From positions 248,001-312,000 of the forward strand of contig CAVYVZ010000004.1 in assembly GCA_963772065.1 (NCBI GenBank): a stretch of 64,000 nucleotides of DNA. Reading direction: 5' to 3'. Shown piece by piece: positions 44,763-53,795 of this stretch. The translations under genes and the position numbers were made by a program. The first letter of the stretch is position 1, and every line of letters begins with the position of its first letter. The notes under the pieces are model-generated. The model was given only the letters and a program-made list of their open reading frames with translations. It was not told the DNA's origin and made no database searches. This DNA comes from CAVYVZ01 sp963772065 (lineage in GTDB: Bacteria; Acidobacteriota; Vicinamibacteria; Vicinamibacterales; UBA2999).

Positions 44763-44849
44763 TAGCGCGCAGCGGTGTGCACCTGACGATATTGTCCTCC
44801 CACCCCCAAGACTGTCCGCCCCCGCCGGAACAACCGATAAAAGGGAATC

Positions 44850-45566
44850 ATGACCCCTGCCCGATTCGGCTTCCAGGCGATGGTCGTCCTGTCACTGGTC
44901 GCGCTCGTGAGCTGGCCGGAACAGCGTCAGGTGCGCGCGGGTGATTTCTGGCACGCGCCGGACGGCTCCACACGAGGGCCCGATGTTGCCGGAGCGCTCG
45001 GAGGCCGCCGCGGTGAAGGACGGTACGTGATCGGCTACGGCACGGCGAGCGAGATGCGGCTCGGCGCGCAGGCCGCCGCCGCACTCCATCGCAAGTTGTA
45101 TGAAAACGACATCGAAGGGCGACGACGATCGGTGCCGCCCGGGCTGCAGACACTCGGAGGCAAGGTGAACGGCATCTTCGGCTACGCGCGCGCTGCGCGT
45201 AACACGCCGATTGCGTCCGCGCAGCTGCTGCTTCGCAACACCAAGACCGGGAAGGTGGAAGCGCCCGCCGTGGCCGATGAGTACGGGCGTTTCGCGTTTC
45301 TCGACGTGATGCCGAGCAGCTACATCGTCGAGCTCGTCGATTCAAAGGGCGCGGTGATCGGGGTGAGCGACATCGTGATGGTGGGTGTCAACGAGCTCCG
45401 AGAAGCGACGGTGCGCGCGGCAGGGAGAGCGGCTTTTGCCTCGTTCGGCGGTGGCCTCAGGCCGGCAGCGCAGCAGACGATGGACGCCGCGTCCAGCCAG
45501 GGCGTGAACCGCGTGGCCGCGCCAGAGCGATGCGCCAGTCCGCCCTGCGACAACCCGAATCCATAG
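44850..45566 (+). CDS. Secreted protein with carboxypeptidase-regulatory-like domain
   Basis: 238 residues. N-terminal TM or signal (MVVLSLVALVSWP). Residues about 105-175 resemble a CarboxypepD_reg-like beta-sandwich: GGKVNGIFGYARAARNTPIA, SAQLLLRNTKTGKVEAPAVA, DEYGRFAFLDVMPSSYIVEL. The C-terminus is Ala/Gly/Pro-rich. It is the first gene of the polysaccharide region; the tyrosine kinase gene starts 9 bases later. Function unknown. Confidence 0.7.
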   Translation: MTPARFGFQAMVVLSLVALVSWPEQRQVRAGDFWHAPDGSTRGPDVAGALGGRRGEGRYVIGYGTASEMRLGAQAAAALHRKLYENDIEGRRRSVPPGLQTLGGKVNGIFGYARAARNTPIASAQLLLRNTKTGKVEAPAVADEYGRFAFLDVMPSSYIVELVDSKGAVIGVSDIVMVGVNELREATVRAAGRAAFASFGGGLRPAAQQTMDAASSQGVNRVAAPERCASPPCDNPNP

Positions 45567-45575
45567 CCGCGAACG

Positions 45576-47828
45576 ATGCTCGAGCCACGTAAATCCCCCG
45601 TATCTGCGGCTCCCGTCGGCGGCGCCTCCTCGGCTTCGAAGCTGGGGGGCATGTACGCGCCGAACCGGAACACGCATCTGTTCGACCGTTTCGCGGTCAT
45701 CCTGAAGTATTACCGCGCGGCGAGCGCGGTCTGCCTGATTGTGGTCGCGGGCTGGATGTACCAGACCTACACGACGATTCCGATGTACCGCGCGCAGGCG
45801 CGGCTGCAAATCGAAGAAGAGTACAAATCGCAAACGGACTTCAAGGAGCCGTACTTCGCGTACACCGATCCCGAGCCGTATTACCAGACGCAGTACCGCA
45901 TTCTGCAGGGACGCGACCTCGCACGGCGGGCCGTGCGCCGGCTGAAGCTCGAGACCGTTGCGGAGTTCAACGGCACCGGACCGGCGCCGACGCGCCTGAC
46001 GCGGCTGATTGAGACCACGAAAGCGAAGATGCTGGCGCCGTTCACGGGCGACAGGGCGCAGGCCGCATCGGAGCCGCCGCCCACTCCGGGGAGCGCCAAC
46101 GAGAACGGGCTCGTCGCGGCGTTTCAAGGGCGCGTCCAGGTCGCTCCCGTGCGCAGCAGCCGCCTCGTGGACGTGGCGTTCACGTCCGCCGACCGCGAGT
46201 TTGCGGCGCGCGCCGTGAACGTCCTGGCCGAGGAGTACGTTCAGCAGAACCTCGCGTTCAAGCTCGAAAACACGCAGAAGACCCTCGATTGGCTCGTCCG
46301 CGAGGTCGCGCGGCAGCAGGCCCTCGTGCAGACCAGCGAACGGCTGATGGCCGAATACCGCGAAAACAAGAATGCGCTCTCGCTCGAGGATCGGCAGAAC
46401 ATCGTCGGCTCCCGTCTGAACCAGGTGAACGAGGCCGTCACGCGCGCGAAGACGCAGCGCGTGCAGCGTGAAACCGCCTACCGTCAGATCACGGAGGCCG
46501 GCGACCGCGACGCACTCACGTCGATCATCCAGAACTCATTCATTCAGAACCTCAAGGCGCGGGCCGCGGAGCTCGAGCGCGAACGGGTCAAGCTGCTGGA
46601 GCGGTACGGCGAGCGTCACCCGCAGGTGCAGAACGTCACGAGCCAGATCACGGACGCGAGGCGACAGATCGACGCGGAAGTCGACAAGGCGGTCTCGGCC
46701 ATCAGGAACGAGTACGAAGCCGCGCTTGCGGAGGAACAGACCCTCGCCCGCGAGCTCGAGACGCAGAAAACCGCGGCGCTGGACCTGAACCGGAAAGGGA
46801 TCGACTACTCGGTGCTGCAGCGCGAGGCCGAAAGCAATCGCCAGGTCTACGAGTCGCTGCTCCAACGCGAGAAGGAGCTGCGCGTCGTGGCGAACAGCCG
46901 CGCCAACAACGTGCGCCTGCTCGATCGCGCGGAGGTTCCCGGCGGTCCGTTCACGCCCAACGTCAGCCGGGCGTGGATGATGGCGCTGCTCTTCGGCATC
47001 GGCCTTGGGGTTGCCGCGGCGTTCACGATCGACTATGTCGACGACACGGTGAAGACACCGGAAGACGTGACGTGGCGGCTCAAGCTGAACTTCCTCGGCC
47101 TCGTGCCCAAGGTTCGCGGCGAGCGGCATCCGCTGCTCTCCGGACCCGTCCCGCACGATTTTGGCGAGGCCTTCCGGGCGCTTCGGACGGCGCTCGTCGC
47201 CAGCACCCACGACTCGTGCACGCGCGTCATTGCGATTACGAGCGCACAGCCGCTCGAGGGCAAGACGACAACCGCCGTGAACATGGCACTCGCGCTGGCC
47301 ATCGGCGGCGCGCGCGTGCTGCTCATCGACGCCGACATGCGGCGGCCGAGCCTGCACAAGGCGCTGCGGCTGCCGAACGATCAAGGCCTGTCGCAGCTGC
47401 TGGTTGGCGAGGCTCGGATGCGGGACGTGGTGCAGCGCACCGGCGATCCGAACCTGCTCGTCGTGACCGCCGGGCGCACGCCGCCGAATCCCTCGGAGCT
47501 GCTCGGCTCCGACCGGATGCGCGCGTTCGTTCAGCAGCTTGGGATCGGTCCGTTCGACTGGGTGATCATCGACACGCCGCCCGTGCTCGCGGTCACGGAT
47601 GCGGTGATCCTGGCGCCGCTCGTCTCGAGCGTCACGTTCGTGCTCGGCGCCGAGATGACGCGATGGCGCCTGGCCGAGCGCGCGATCGAAACGCTGCAGG
47701 CCGGCCACCCGCAGCTCGTGAACGCCGTGCTGAATCGCGTTGACTTCGAGCGCAACCGTTACTACTACTCGCGCTACTACGGGCACCAGTACAAGAGCTA
47801 TTACGCCGAAGCCCCGGCGCCAGGCTAA
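45576..47828 (+). CDS. Polysaccharide biosynthesis tyrosine autokinase (Wzc/BY-kinase)
   Basis: 750 residues. Two TM segments (about 48-66 and 463-485) flank a Wzz chain-length domain and a long coiled coil (TQKTLDWLVREVARQQALVQ, ELERERVKLLERYGERHPQV). The cytoplasmic BY-kinase has Walker A (ITSAQPLEGKTTTAVNMALA), Walker A' (VLLIDADMRRPSLHKAL) and Walker B (FDWVIIDTPPVLAVTDAVIL). The C-terminus is a Tyr cluster (NRYYYSRYYGHQYKSYYAEA), the expected autophosphorylation site. It controls export and chain length of exopolysaccharide. Confidence 0.95.
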   Translation: MLEPRKSPVSAAPVGGASSASKLGGMYAPNRNTHLFDRFAVILKYYRAASAVCLIVVAGWMYQTYTTIPMYRAQARLQIEEEYKSQTDFKEPYFAYTDPEPYYQTQYRILQGRDLARRAVRRLKLETVAEFNGTGPAPTRLTRLIETTKAKMLAPFTGDRAQAASEPPPTPGSANENGLVAAFQGRVQVAPVRSSRLVDVAFTSADREFAARAVNVLAEEYVQQNLAFKLENTQKTLDWLVREVARQQALVQTSERLMAEYRENKNALSLEDRQNIVGSRLNQVNEAVTRAKTQRVQRETAYRQITEAGDRDALTSIIQNSFIQNLKARAAELERERVKLLERYGERHPQVQNVTSQITDARRQIDAEVDKAVSAIRNEYEAALAEEQTLARELETQKTAALDLNRKGIDYSVLQREAESNRQVYESLLQREKELRVVANSRANNVRLLDRAEVPGGPFTPNVSRAWMMALLFGIGLGVAAAFTIDYVDDTVKTPEDVTWRLKLNFLGLVPKVRGERHPLLSGPVPHDFGEAFRALRTALVASTHDSCTRVIAITSAQPLEGKTTTAVNMALALAIGGARVLLIDADMRRPSLHKALRLPNDQGLSQLLVGEARMRDVVQRTGDPNLLVVTAGRTPPNPSELLGSDRMRAFVQQLGIGPFDWVIIDTPPVLAVTDAVILAPLVSSVTFVLGAEMTRWRLAERAIETLQAGHPQLVNAVLNRVDFERNRYYYSRYYGHQYKSYYAEAPAPG

Positions 47829-47844
47829 ACCAGACAGCCGCACC

Positions 47845-49161
47845 GTGCTTCACGCGCTCCTCGTGACGCTGGTACCGATCGGAGCGCTGGCTGCCCTGGC
47901 AGGTGCCTCGCCCTCGACGGCGGTTCCGATTCTCTGTGGAGCCGTCGCCGTATTTCTCATCACGCGCGCGCGCGTCGGCCACTCCGACACCCGCGTGCTC
48001 GATGCCGCGCTCGTGGCGCTCGCGGCGGGCGTGGTGATTCAGCTCGTCCCGCTGCCGCGTGGATTCGTCGCGTTCGCGTCGCCGCATGCCGAAGCGCTCC
48101 GTGCGGCGCTGTACCTGGACTCGGCGTCGCGCTTCGCGACCCTCACGGTCAATCAGATTCTCACGCGCGCGGGACTCGCCTCGCTCGTCTCCGCGCTGCT
48201 CGTCTTCTGGGCCGCTCGAGATGTCTTCAGCCGGGGCGGCCTCAGGATCTCAGCGAGCTCCGTCGCCTGGGCGGGGTCCGCGTTGGTCGTCGTATCGCTG
48301 GTGCAGCGCGCCACGGCGCCGCGCACGCTGCTCTGGATCTGGCGGCCTGCCGATGCCGACGCACAGCCCTTCGGCCCGTTCGTCAATCCCAACCACCTCG
48401 CCACGTGGCTGCTGATGGCGGCATCGCTGACCTCCGGTTACCTCGTATCGCACACACGCGCGATCGGCTCATCGCAGCCGTCGCTGCGGCTGAAGGTGAG
48501 AGACTGGCTGGCCGACGGCAAGGGCCTGCTGCTGGCAGGTGCGCTGATCACGATGATCCTCGGAATCGGCACGACGCTGTCGCGCGGCGCCATTCTCGGG
48601 GCCGGAGCCGCGCTCGCCGTCGGGTTCGGGCTCTCGGACATCGAACGTCGGGGCCGCACAGCGCGCGTGGTCGGTGCGTGCGCGGCCGTCCTGTTGGCCG
48701 CCGCGGTCTGGTCCAACCTCGAAGCGCTGGCGCGCAAATTCGAGGCGGTGACCACGCTGAGCCGTGTGACGATCTGGCGCGAAACGCTTCCGGTCGTCCA
48801 CGATTTCTGGCTCACAGGGACGGGCGTGGGGACCTACGGACCGACGATGGTGCAGTATCAGCGCGCGTTCCGCGAGGTGCATTTCAACCAGGCGCACAGC
48901 GAATACGTGCAGGTGGCGGCCGAAGGAGGCGTGCTTCTGGCCGTGCCGCTCGCCGTTGCGCTCGGAGCCGGTCTGCGGCTCGCGCGCAAGCGATTGCGCG
49001 AGGATAAGCGGCCGATCTCATGGCTGCGGATCGGTGCGGCGGCGGGTCTGGCAGGCGCCGCGGTCCATGGAATTTTCGAAACGGGACTGCGGATACCGGC
49101 AAACGGGCTCCTGGCCGCGGTCCTGGCGGGCATCCTCCTCCACGCGCATCACGATCGCTGA
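47845..49161 (+). CDS. O-antigen ligase/polymerase family membrane protein (Wzy-type)
   Basis: About 438 residues from GTG 47845, with around 12 TM segments. The Wzy_C region is visible as LSRVTIWRETLPVVHDFWLT, GTGVGTYGPTMVQYQRAF and HFNQAHSEYVQVAAEGGVLL; the HxEYxQ pattern is typical. Earlier NPNHLATWLLMAAS is also family-like. The in-frame extension to 47740 overlaps the kinase gene and is Thr/Arg-rich, so it is not preferred. It overlaps the convergent 3' end of the nucleotidyltransferase gene by 13 bases. Confidence 0.88.
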   Translation: MLHALLVTLVPIGALAALAGASPSTAVPILCGAVAVFLITRARVGHSDTRVLDAALVALAAGVVIQLVPLPRGFVAFASPHAEALRAALYLDSASRFATLTVNQILTRAGLASLVSALLVFWAARDVFSRGGLRISASSVAWAGSALVVVSLVQRATAPRTLLWIWRPADADAQPFGPFVNPNHLATWLLMAASLTSGYLVSHTRAIGSSQPSLRLKVRDWLADGKGLLLAGALITMILGIGTTLSRGAILGAGAALAVGFGLSDIERRGRTARVVGACAAVLLAAAVWSNLEALARKFEAVTTLSRVTIWRETLPVVHDFWLTGTGVGTYGPTMVQYQRAFREVHFNQAHSEYVQVAAEGGVLLAVPLAVALGAGLRLARKRLREDKRPISWLRIGAAAGLAGAAVHGIFETGLRIPANGLLAAVLAGILLHAHHDR

Positions 49162-50259
49162 GAGCGAAGCCATCGCGGCATGCCGCCCACGATGCGCCGG
49201 ACGTAGAGCAGCGGCAGCCATCCCCAGCTTCTGCGTCCGTATTTCTTCAACAGGTAGCGAGGGGACGGGAACAGATGCTGGCGCAGTAATGCCGCCCGCG
49301 CACGCCAGGATCCTGAACGCACCGAGATCGGAGGCCAGCAGGTCGACCTGACGCCGTCCAGGTTCGAGGAACACGGCCGTCCGCTCGCGCGACTCGGCCG
49401 CCCGGGCAAGGAACGATTGCAATTCGGCCGGTATGCGCGTTCCGAAGCGCGCTTTCGCCAGGGCGACGCCGGCCGCACACACCGCCCGGACGTTTGCGGC
49501 CGACGCGCTGCGTACAAACATGGCGGCATCGTCATCGTTCAGGGACGAGACCAGCAGATGGATGTCGTGGTCCCAGATCGGGTCCTCTTCGCCGGCGTGA
49601 TGCGCAACGCGATGCACGCACGACAGCAGCAGGGCGTCGGAGGTGCAAGGGCTCAGAGCGTGCGGACCAAGGGCGGGTATCGGAACGGCGTGCTGAAGCA
49701 GCTCGGGCGTCGACAGGACGTCGCCGAACAGCTGGGGATTGAACACGCGCCAATGCACGTCGATCGCATGCACGAGGCCGGCGGCGAGCTCTCGGGTCCA
49801 CTGCGATTGCTGCGTGATGAGCGAGCCGTCGATCGCCTCGGTGCGCACGTATCCGAGCGCCGAGAGCACGTGCGCCATCGCATCGCGGTCGGCCTCCCCA
49901 ATGACGATGTCGGAGTCGCTGCGCGGCCGCAGGTGCGGAAGGCGATAGTGCGTGTAGGCGAGCGCGGCCCCTTTGATCAGAACGGTGCGAACGCCTGCAT
50001 GCCCGGCGGCGTCGAGAACACGACGGAGATCCGAATCGAGCAGGCTGGCGACGAGCGCCTGCGCACCCGACGCGCGGCGCAGTCGTACTTGAAGCGCCTC
50101 GGGCCAGGCGTCAGCGTGCCCTGAGGTCGTGAGCGTGCTCCAGGCCAGCGGCGCGAGCCGGTGCCGCTCGATCGCGTCGAGGAGCTGCGGCTCGAACGCT
50201 TGCGGTGGTGTCGCGGGATCGGTCACCGCCGCGACGAGGATGCGTTCTCCCGTATTCAT
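49149..50259 (-). CDS. Nucleotidyltransferase family protein, RiPP-associated (frameshifted near its end)
   Basis: About 370 residues when joined. HAGVRTVLIKGAALAYTHYR and LPHLRPRSDSDIVIGEADRD match the PF14907-type nucleotidyltransferase (KG...DxDxxV core). Near 49290 the frame changes; the natural end is LRQHLFPSPRYLLKKYGRRS, WGWLPLLYVRRIVGGMPRW, stopping at 49149. Members of this family often sit beside HPr-kinase-like, PqqD-like and B2 genes. Here it lies just past a strong terminator with its own candidate -10, so it is probably transcribed separately. The substrate is unknown. Confidence 0.8.
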
Positions 50260-50276
50260 CCTGCGTGTCCAGGCTC

Positions 50277-50282
50277 ACTATA
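50277..50282 (-). promoter_or_regulatory. Candidate -10 (TATAGT) for the nucleotidyltransferase gene
   Basis: On the minus strand TATAGT ends 17 bases before the ATG at 50259, directly after the intrinsic terminator. No good -35 was seen. Confidence 0.35.
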
Positions 50283-50295
50283 GCGTCTCGTACAC

Positions 50296-50329
50296 AAAAA
50301 AAGGCCCGGTGCCTTCACGGCACCGGGCC
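50296..50329 (-). terminator. Strong intrinsic terminator of the RiPP operon
   Basis: A perfect 11-bp stem (GGCCCGGTGCC / GGCACCGGGCC, 50303-50313 and 50319-50329) with a 5-base loop. On the minus strand it is followed by seven T. It lies 20 bases after the PqqD-like gene. Confidence 0.9.
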
Positions 50330-50349
50330 CCTGTCACCAAGCCTGAACG

Positions 50350-50631
50350 TCAGGCGCGCGGTCGAATGAGATCGTTCGTCCTCAGTTCCCCCAACAGCCT
50401 GACGATGTCGCTCTCGAGCGTGTCCGGATTGACGTCGAACTCCTCGAGCAGCAGCGCGACGACCGGACGCGCACACCCGTGCTCGACGAGCGTCTGCCAC
50501 ACGCGCGTGCCGATCGGGTCGAGCCCGAAGTAGGTCCCCTGCTCGAGATCGAGGAGCACGGCTTCGCCGTCAATCTCCTTGAAGACGATGGCGCCGTTCA
50601 CGGCAACCGGCTGGTCGATGGTCAATTGCAT
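50350..50631 (-). CDS. PqqD-like leader-binding protein (lasso B1-type RRE)
   Basis: 93 residues. VNGAIVFKEIDGEAVLLDLE, TYFGLDPIGTRVWQTLVEHG and VVALLLEEFDVNPDTLESDI, with RLLGELRTNDLIR, is the winged-helix PqqD/RRE fold. In lasso peptide systems this is protein B1, which binds the precursor leader and hands it to the B2 protease. Its ATG lies within the end of the asparagine-synthase-like gene, with a C6 run (50633-50638) just before it that may hide an indel. It is the last gene before the terminator. Confidence 0.9.
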   Translation of the reverse strand: MQLTIDQPVAVNGAIVFKEIDGEAVLLDLEQGTYFGLDPIGTRVWQTLVEHGCARPVVALLLEEFDVNPDTLESDIVRLLGELRTNDLIRPRA

Positions 50632-52508
50632 GCCCCCCGCCGCAGAAACGCTGGAGCCACAGCTCGAGGGCGAGCGTATCGCCGATCTGCCACCCGAGCA
50701 CCGCGGTGTCGTCGCTCGTCAGACCCCTGCCGAAGATCTCCGGCATCCGCGCGCGCAGCACGCTCGTGTCGACGAAACCAGCGCGCGCCGACAGCGAATC
50801 GGGATTGAGCAACCGCCGGACGGTCTCCTCCTGTGCAAGGGCGGCATCGTTGCTGAACGCGGTGCCGTCTCCCTTCGTTCGCCGAAGTCGAATCCGGTCG
50901 GGAAGCACTCCCTCGAGGCTGCGGCGCAGCAGCGCCTTCGGCACACCGTCCTCGAGGACCACATCGCCGGGAACGCCCATCAAAAACGCGACGAGATCGC
51001 GATCCCTGAACGGGTAGGCCATCTCGAGCTGGTGCGCACGGGCGGCGCCGCCTCCATGCAGAAGCGCCGAGAGGTAATAGCCAGAGGTGGCGAGCCGCCA
51101 GTATTCCTCCATATGGGCGCTGGCGAACCTTCGTGGCAAGCCTGCTCTGGTCAACCCCCGCTCCAGTGCGCGCTCACGAAACTGCTTCGTGAACCAGGGA
51201 GGGTAGGGCACGCGCTTCAGCGTCCTGCTGATCGTGACTCTCGCCAGGCGGCGGATCCAGGCGGGTGCGATGGCGCGCACCGCGGCGCGGAGAAACCACT
51301 GCCGGAGTATTCGCGGGTCGACATCGGTCATCCAAGCGCCCGTTTCCCGAAGATGCTGCTGGACGAGCCGCCATCGGCCTCGGCGAAGCAGATCGACGAG
51401 GTAGGCCTCTCCCGTCAGGATCTGATCGCCAAAGAAGCCGTTGAGGACGACACGGCATCCCGCCTGGTGTGCCTGGTCGAGAAGCTGATCGTACTCCTCC
51501 CATGCGAGGCTGGGCATCTCCAGGTCCGTCACGCTTCGATCCCCGCTGACGACCCAGCGCACGCACTCGACCGGTACCGGGTCGATCTGGAGATCCACGG
51601 CGCGGAGCGCGTCGATGAATTCGTGCTCGTCGGCGGCTGTTCCCCGGGGAAACGCCAGCGTGAAACCGCGGACCGGAACAGTTCCCTGGCGGGCGGCCTC
51701 GCAGAGAATCGCGGAGGAGTCGAGGCCACCGCTCACCGACACGGCCACCGGGTGCGCGCTTCGCAGCCGCCGCCGAACGGCCTGCGTGAACAGTGCGCGG
51801 AAGTGATCGACGTAGTCGGAGCGCGAGGGGTAACGTATTTCAGCGCCGTCGAAATCCCACGCGCGGGTTACCGTCAACCGCTCCGGCGTCGCGACCACGA
51901 CGCAGCCTGGCGGAACGCTGCGAATGCCCTCGAACCAGGTGGTGTGACCGTCGCAGTACCCATTCAGCAGCAGGTCGGCAAGGCCGTCTTCATCCGGCCT
52001 CGCCGCGACCGCCGGGTGCGCCAGCAGCGACTTGATATCAGACGCGAAGGCAACGCCATTCGGAAGCGACACGTAGTACAGCGGCCGAGCGGCCATCACG
52101 TCGCGGGCCAGAAGCAGCGTCCGGTCGCGCACGTCCAGGACCGCGAACGCGAAGTCGCCCACGAGCCGAGCCGCACACGGCAACTCCATATGCGCGGTAG
52201 GCCGCCAGGACAATCGCGGCGTCCGGGAGACGGTCATCGGCGTCCGGCATACGCGCGCAGGCCTGAACCAGTTCGTCGCGGTTGTCCAGGCGCCCGTCGA
52301 ACGAGATCACCGCATCATCCCAGGCCAGAGGCTGCCGCTCGAGGAGCGATTCCGGCGTGACGCGCGAATGGCCGTGGCCGATCGCCGCCGCACCCTCAAT
52401 CCAGAGCGCCGGCGGCTCCATCCCGCGCGATGGCCGACCCATGCGCGCGATCTGATCGGGATCCGACGGTCTGCCGTCGAAATGAACGATGCCGAAGATA
52501 TGACTCAC
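50570..52508 (-). CDS. Asparagine-synthase-like cyclase (lasso C protein, frameshifted)
   Basis: About 645 residues when joined. The N-terminal GATase-II-like domain starts MSHIFGIVHFDGRP, with Ser instead of the nucleophilic Cys2, so glutaminase activity is not expected. The frame breaks near 52184, and CAARLVGDFAFAVLDVRDRT continues one base out of phase. The synthetase domain has the PP-loop SVSGGLDSSAILCEAARQG and later YPFRDRDLVAFLMGVPGDVV. In lasso systems such a protein activates an Asp/Glu side chain of the core with ATP and closes the macrolactam ring. Its GTG start is 14 bases after precursor 2. The 3' end may be altered by a homopolymer indel at 50633. Confidence 0.85.
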
Positions 52509-52522
52509 CGAACCAGATGACC

Positions 52523-52691
52523 TCAGGCGCGCGACCGCGGTCCAGCGGCCTTCCCGCCCGGCTCGGTCTTGATGCCGCCCTTACCTCGCACGATGTCTGC
52601 GAACCGCCCGTACCGAGTCAGCCGCGGGGGACGAGTACCGCTTCTTTCGAACCGGTGGAGCATGAACGCGCGATCTGGTAGAGGCTCCCAT
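52523..52691 (-). CDS. Lasso-type RiPP precursor peptide 2 (apparent frameshift at a G5 run)
   Basis: Reading from ATG 52691 and removing one base from the G5 run at 52626-52630 gives a 55-residue peptide. Its leader is HAPPVRKKRYSSPRLTRYG plus RFADIVR, with the YxxPxL...G signature, and it is clearly paralogous to precursor 1 (HAPQTRKKPYVPPRLTRHG plus KFKDLVQ). The proposed core is GKGGIKTE followed by PGGKAAGPRSRA (20 residues), with Gly1 and Glu8, predicting an 8-residue ring. Without correction, an intact 46-residue frame still begins at ATG 52663 (MLHRFERSGTRPPRL...) and keeps the same core but loses the Tyr of the leader. Which is true needs read-level checking. Confidence 0.75.
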
Positions 52692-52695
52692 GACG

Positions 52696-52842
52696 TCAGG
52701 TCCGCGACCTGTTGCCCTGTCCAGGGTCCTGTTTTGATCCGGCGGCTCCCTGAACGAGGTCCTTGAACTTTCCATGCCGCGTCAGTCGCGGCGGAACGTA
52801 CGGTTTCTTTCGCGTCTGAGGCGCATGTGTTGTGTGCTTCAT
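52696..52842 (-). CDS. Lasso-type RiPP precursor peptide 1
   Basis: A 48-residue intact gene. The ATG overlaps the TGA of the HPr-kinase-like gene (ATGA) and is preceded by GAGGGA. The leader is MKHTTHAPQTRKKPYVPPRL then TRHGKFKDLVQ, containing YxxPxL and the Gly used by lasso B1/B2 proteins. The proposed core is GAAGSKQDPGQGNRSRT (17 residues): Gly1 could bond to Asp8, giving an 8-residue ring with tail Pro9-Thr17. The usual Thr at leader position -2 is Val. The tail has no aromatic residue, only Arg, so the steric lock is unclear. Core boundaries are inferred. Confidence 0.82.
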   Translation of the reverse strand: MKHTTHAPQTRKKPYVPPRLTRHGKFKDLVQGAAGSKQDPGQGNRSRT

Positions 52843-53795
52843 CGGAAGTCCCTCTGTGGCTGATGACCGAGGTGCGTCAGGACGGCAGCGACAACGGACG
52901 ACAGGTGCTCGATTCCCGTCGGGTACGACAGGCGGTAGCCATCGACCACGCCTGCCAGGTGCGCGTTCCAGGAGAAGTTCTGATGCAGACGGGGACCGTC
53001 ATCCAGATAACGAACGAACGTGTTCTTCACGAGCTCGGGAACGAGCTCCGCGCCCGTGATCGGCCGGATCTCGATTCGCTCGCAGGCGTCGCGCTCCTCC
53101 GGCGTCGGCAGCACGACAAACGCGCGCAGCGGCACGTCGCGGCGCTGGACCATGTCGTCGTCCAGGCGGTAGATGCGTTTTTCCGCGTTCGGAATGAGGC
53201 GAACCCCGCCGTCCTGCCGGCGAAGGACGGCACTCGCGCTATCGGGGAGCAGCTTGATGCGTCCGGCTCCCGCGCGCGCCACGATGCAGCCTCGTGATTC
53301 GTGCGCCACCAGCAGGTCATCGCTGACGAGACGGCAGCCGTCGCGCAGGAAGGCGCTGGCGAGCGTGGACTTGCCGTATGTACAGTCGCCCAGAAACGCG
53401 ATGGCGCGCCCGCCGACATCGACGACAGCCGCATGAACCGGCTCGACCTGCTGCCGGATCAGGGCGAACGCCAGCACCTGGCCGAACAGAAAATTCTGAA
53501 GGATCGCGGGATCGCCGTCGCGAAGCGCTCGATACTTCACGCCGGTGCCGGCACGTTCGACCTTGAACTCGAAGAGGCCCGACCAGCGCAGGTAGACCGA
53601 GCCATCCGCCGTCTCGCGACAGATGAACCAGATGTCGTGTGGAAGGTCCGCGCGGCAGCCTTCCTCGAAATCGGCGTCGGCGCCACGGGCGAAACGCACG
53701 CGCGGTCCATCGTGAACCGCATCCGCGCCGGTCGGAAGATCGAACGGCAGGTCGCTCGTCAGCGTCACGCCGTAGACGAGGTAGCGATGCTCCAT
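52839..53795 (-). CDS. HPr-kinase-like protein of the RiPP locus
   Basis: 318 residues. The C-terminal two thirds carry a P-loop (FLGDCTYGKSTLASAFL, about residues 135-150), a preceding His in EPVHAAVVDVGG, and CRLVSDDLLVAHE with paired Asp, as in HPr kinase/phosphorylase. The N-terminal 100 residues are strand-rich and unlike HprK. In paeninodin-type lasso clusters a kinase of this family phosphorylates the C-terminal Ser of the precursor. Here the two precursors end in Thr or have Ser at the third-last position. The start overlaps the B2 stop (TGATG) and the end overlaps precursor 1 (ATGA). Confidence 0.85.
   Translation of the reverse strand: MEHRYLVYGVTLTSDLPFDLPTGADAVHDGPRVRFARGADADFEEGCRADLPHDIWFICRETADGSVYLRWSGLFEFKVERAGTGVKYRALRDGDPAILQNFLFGQVLAFALIRQQVEPVHAAVVDVGGRAIAFLGDCTYGKSTLASAFLRDGCRLVSDDLLVAHESRGCIVARAGAGRIKLLPDSASAVLRRQDGGVRLIPNAEKRIYRLDDDMVQRRDVPLRAFVVLPTPEERDACERIEIRPITGAELVPELVKNTFVRYLDDGPRLHQNFSWNAHLAGVVDGYRLSYPTGIEHLSSVVAAVLTHLGHQPQRDFR

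Noticed and set aside
52581..52775. A 64-codon minus-strand frame over the precursor region
   Set aside because: It mixes the start of precursor 2 with the out-of-frame end of precursor 1; the two paralogous leaders and cores are found in other frames and fit the cluster far better.
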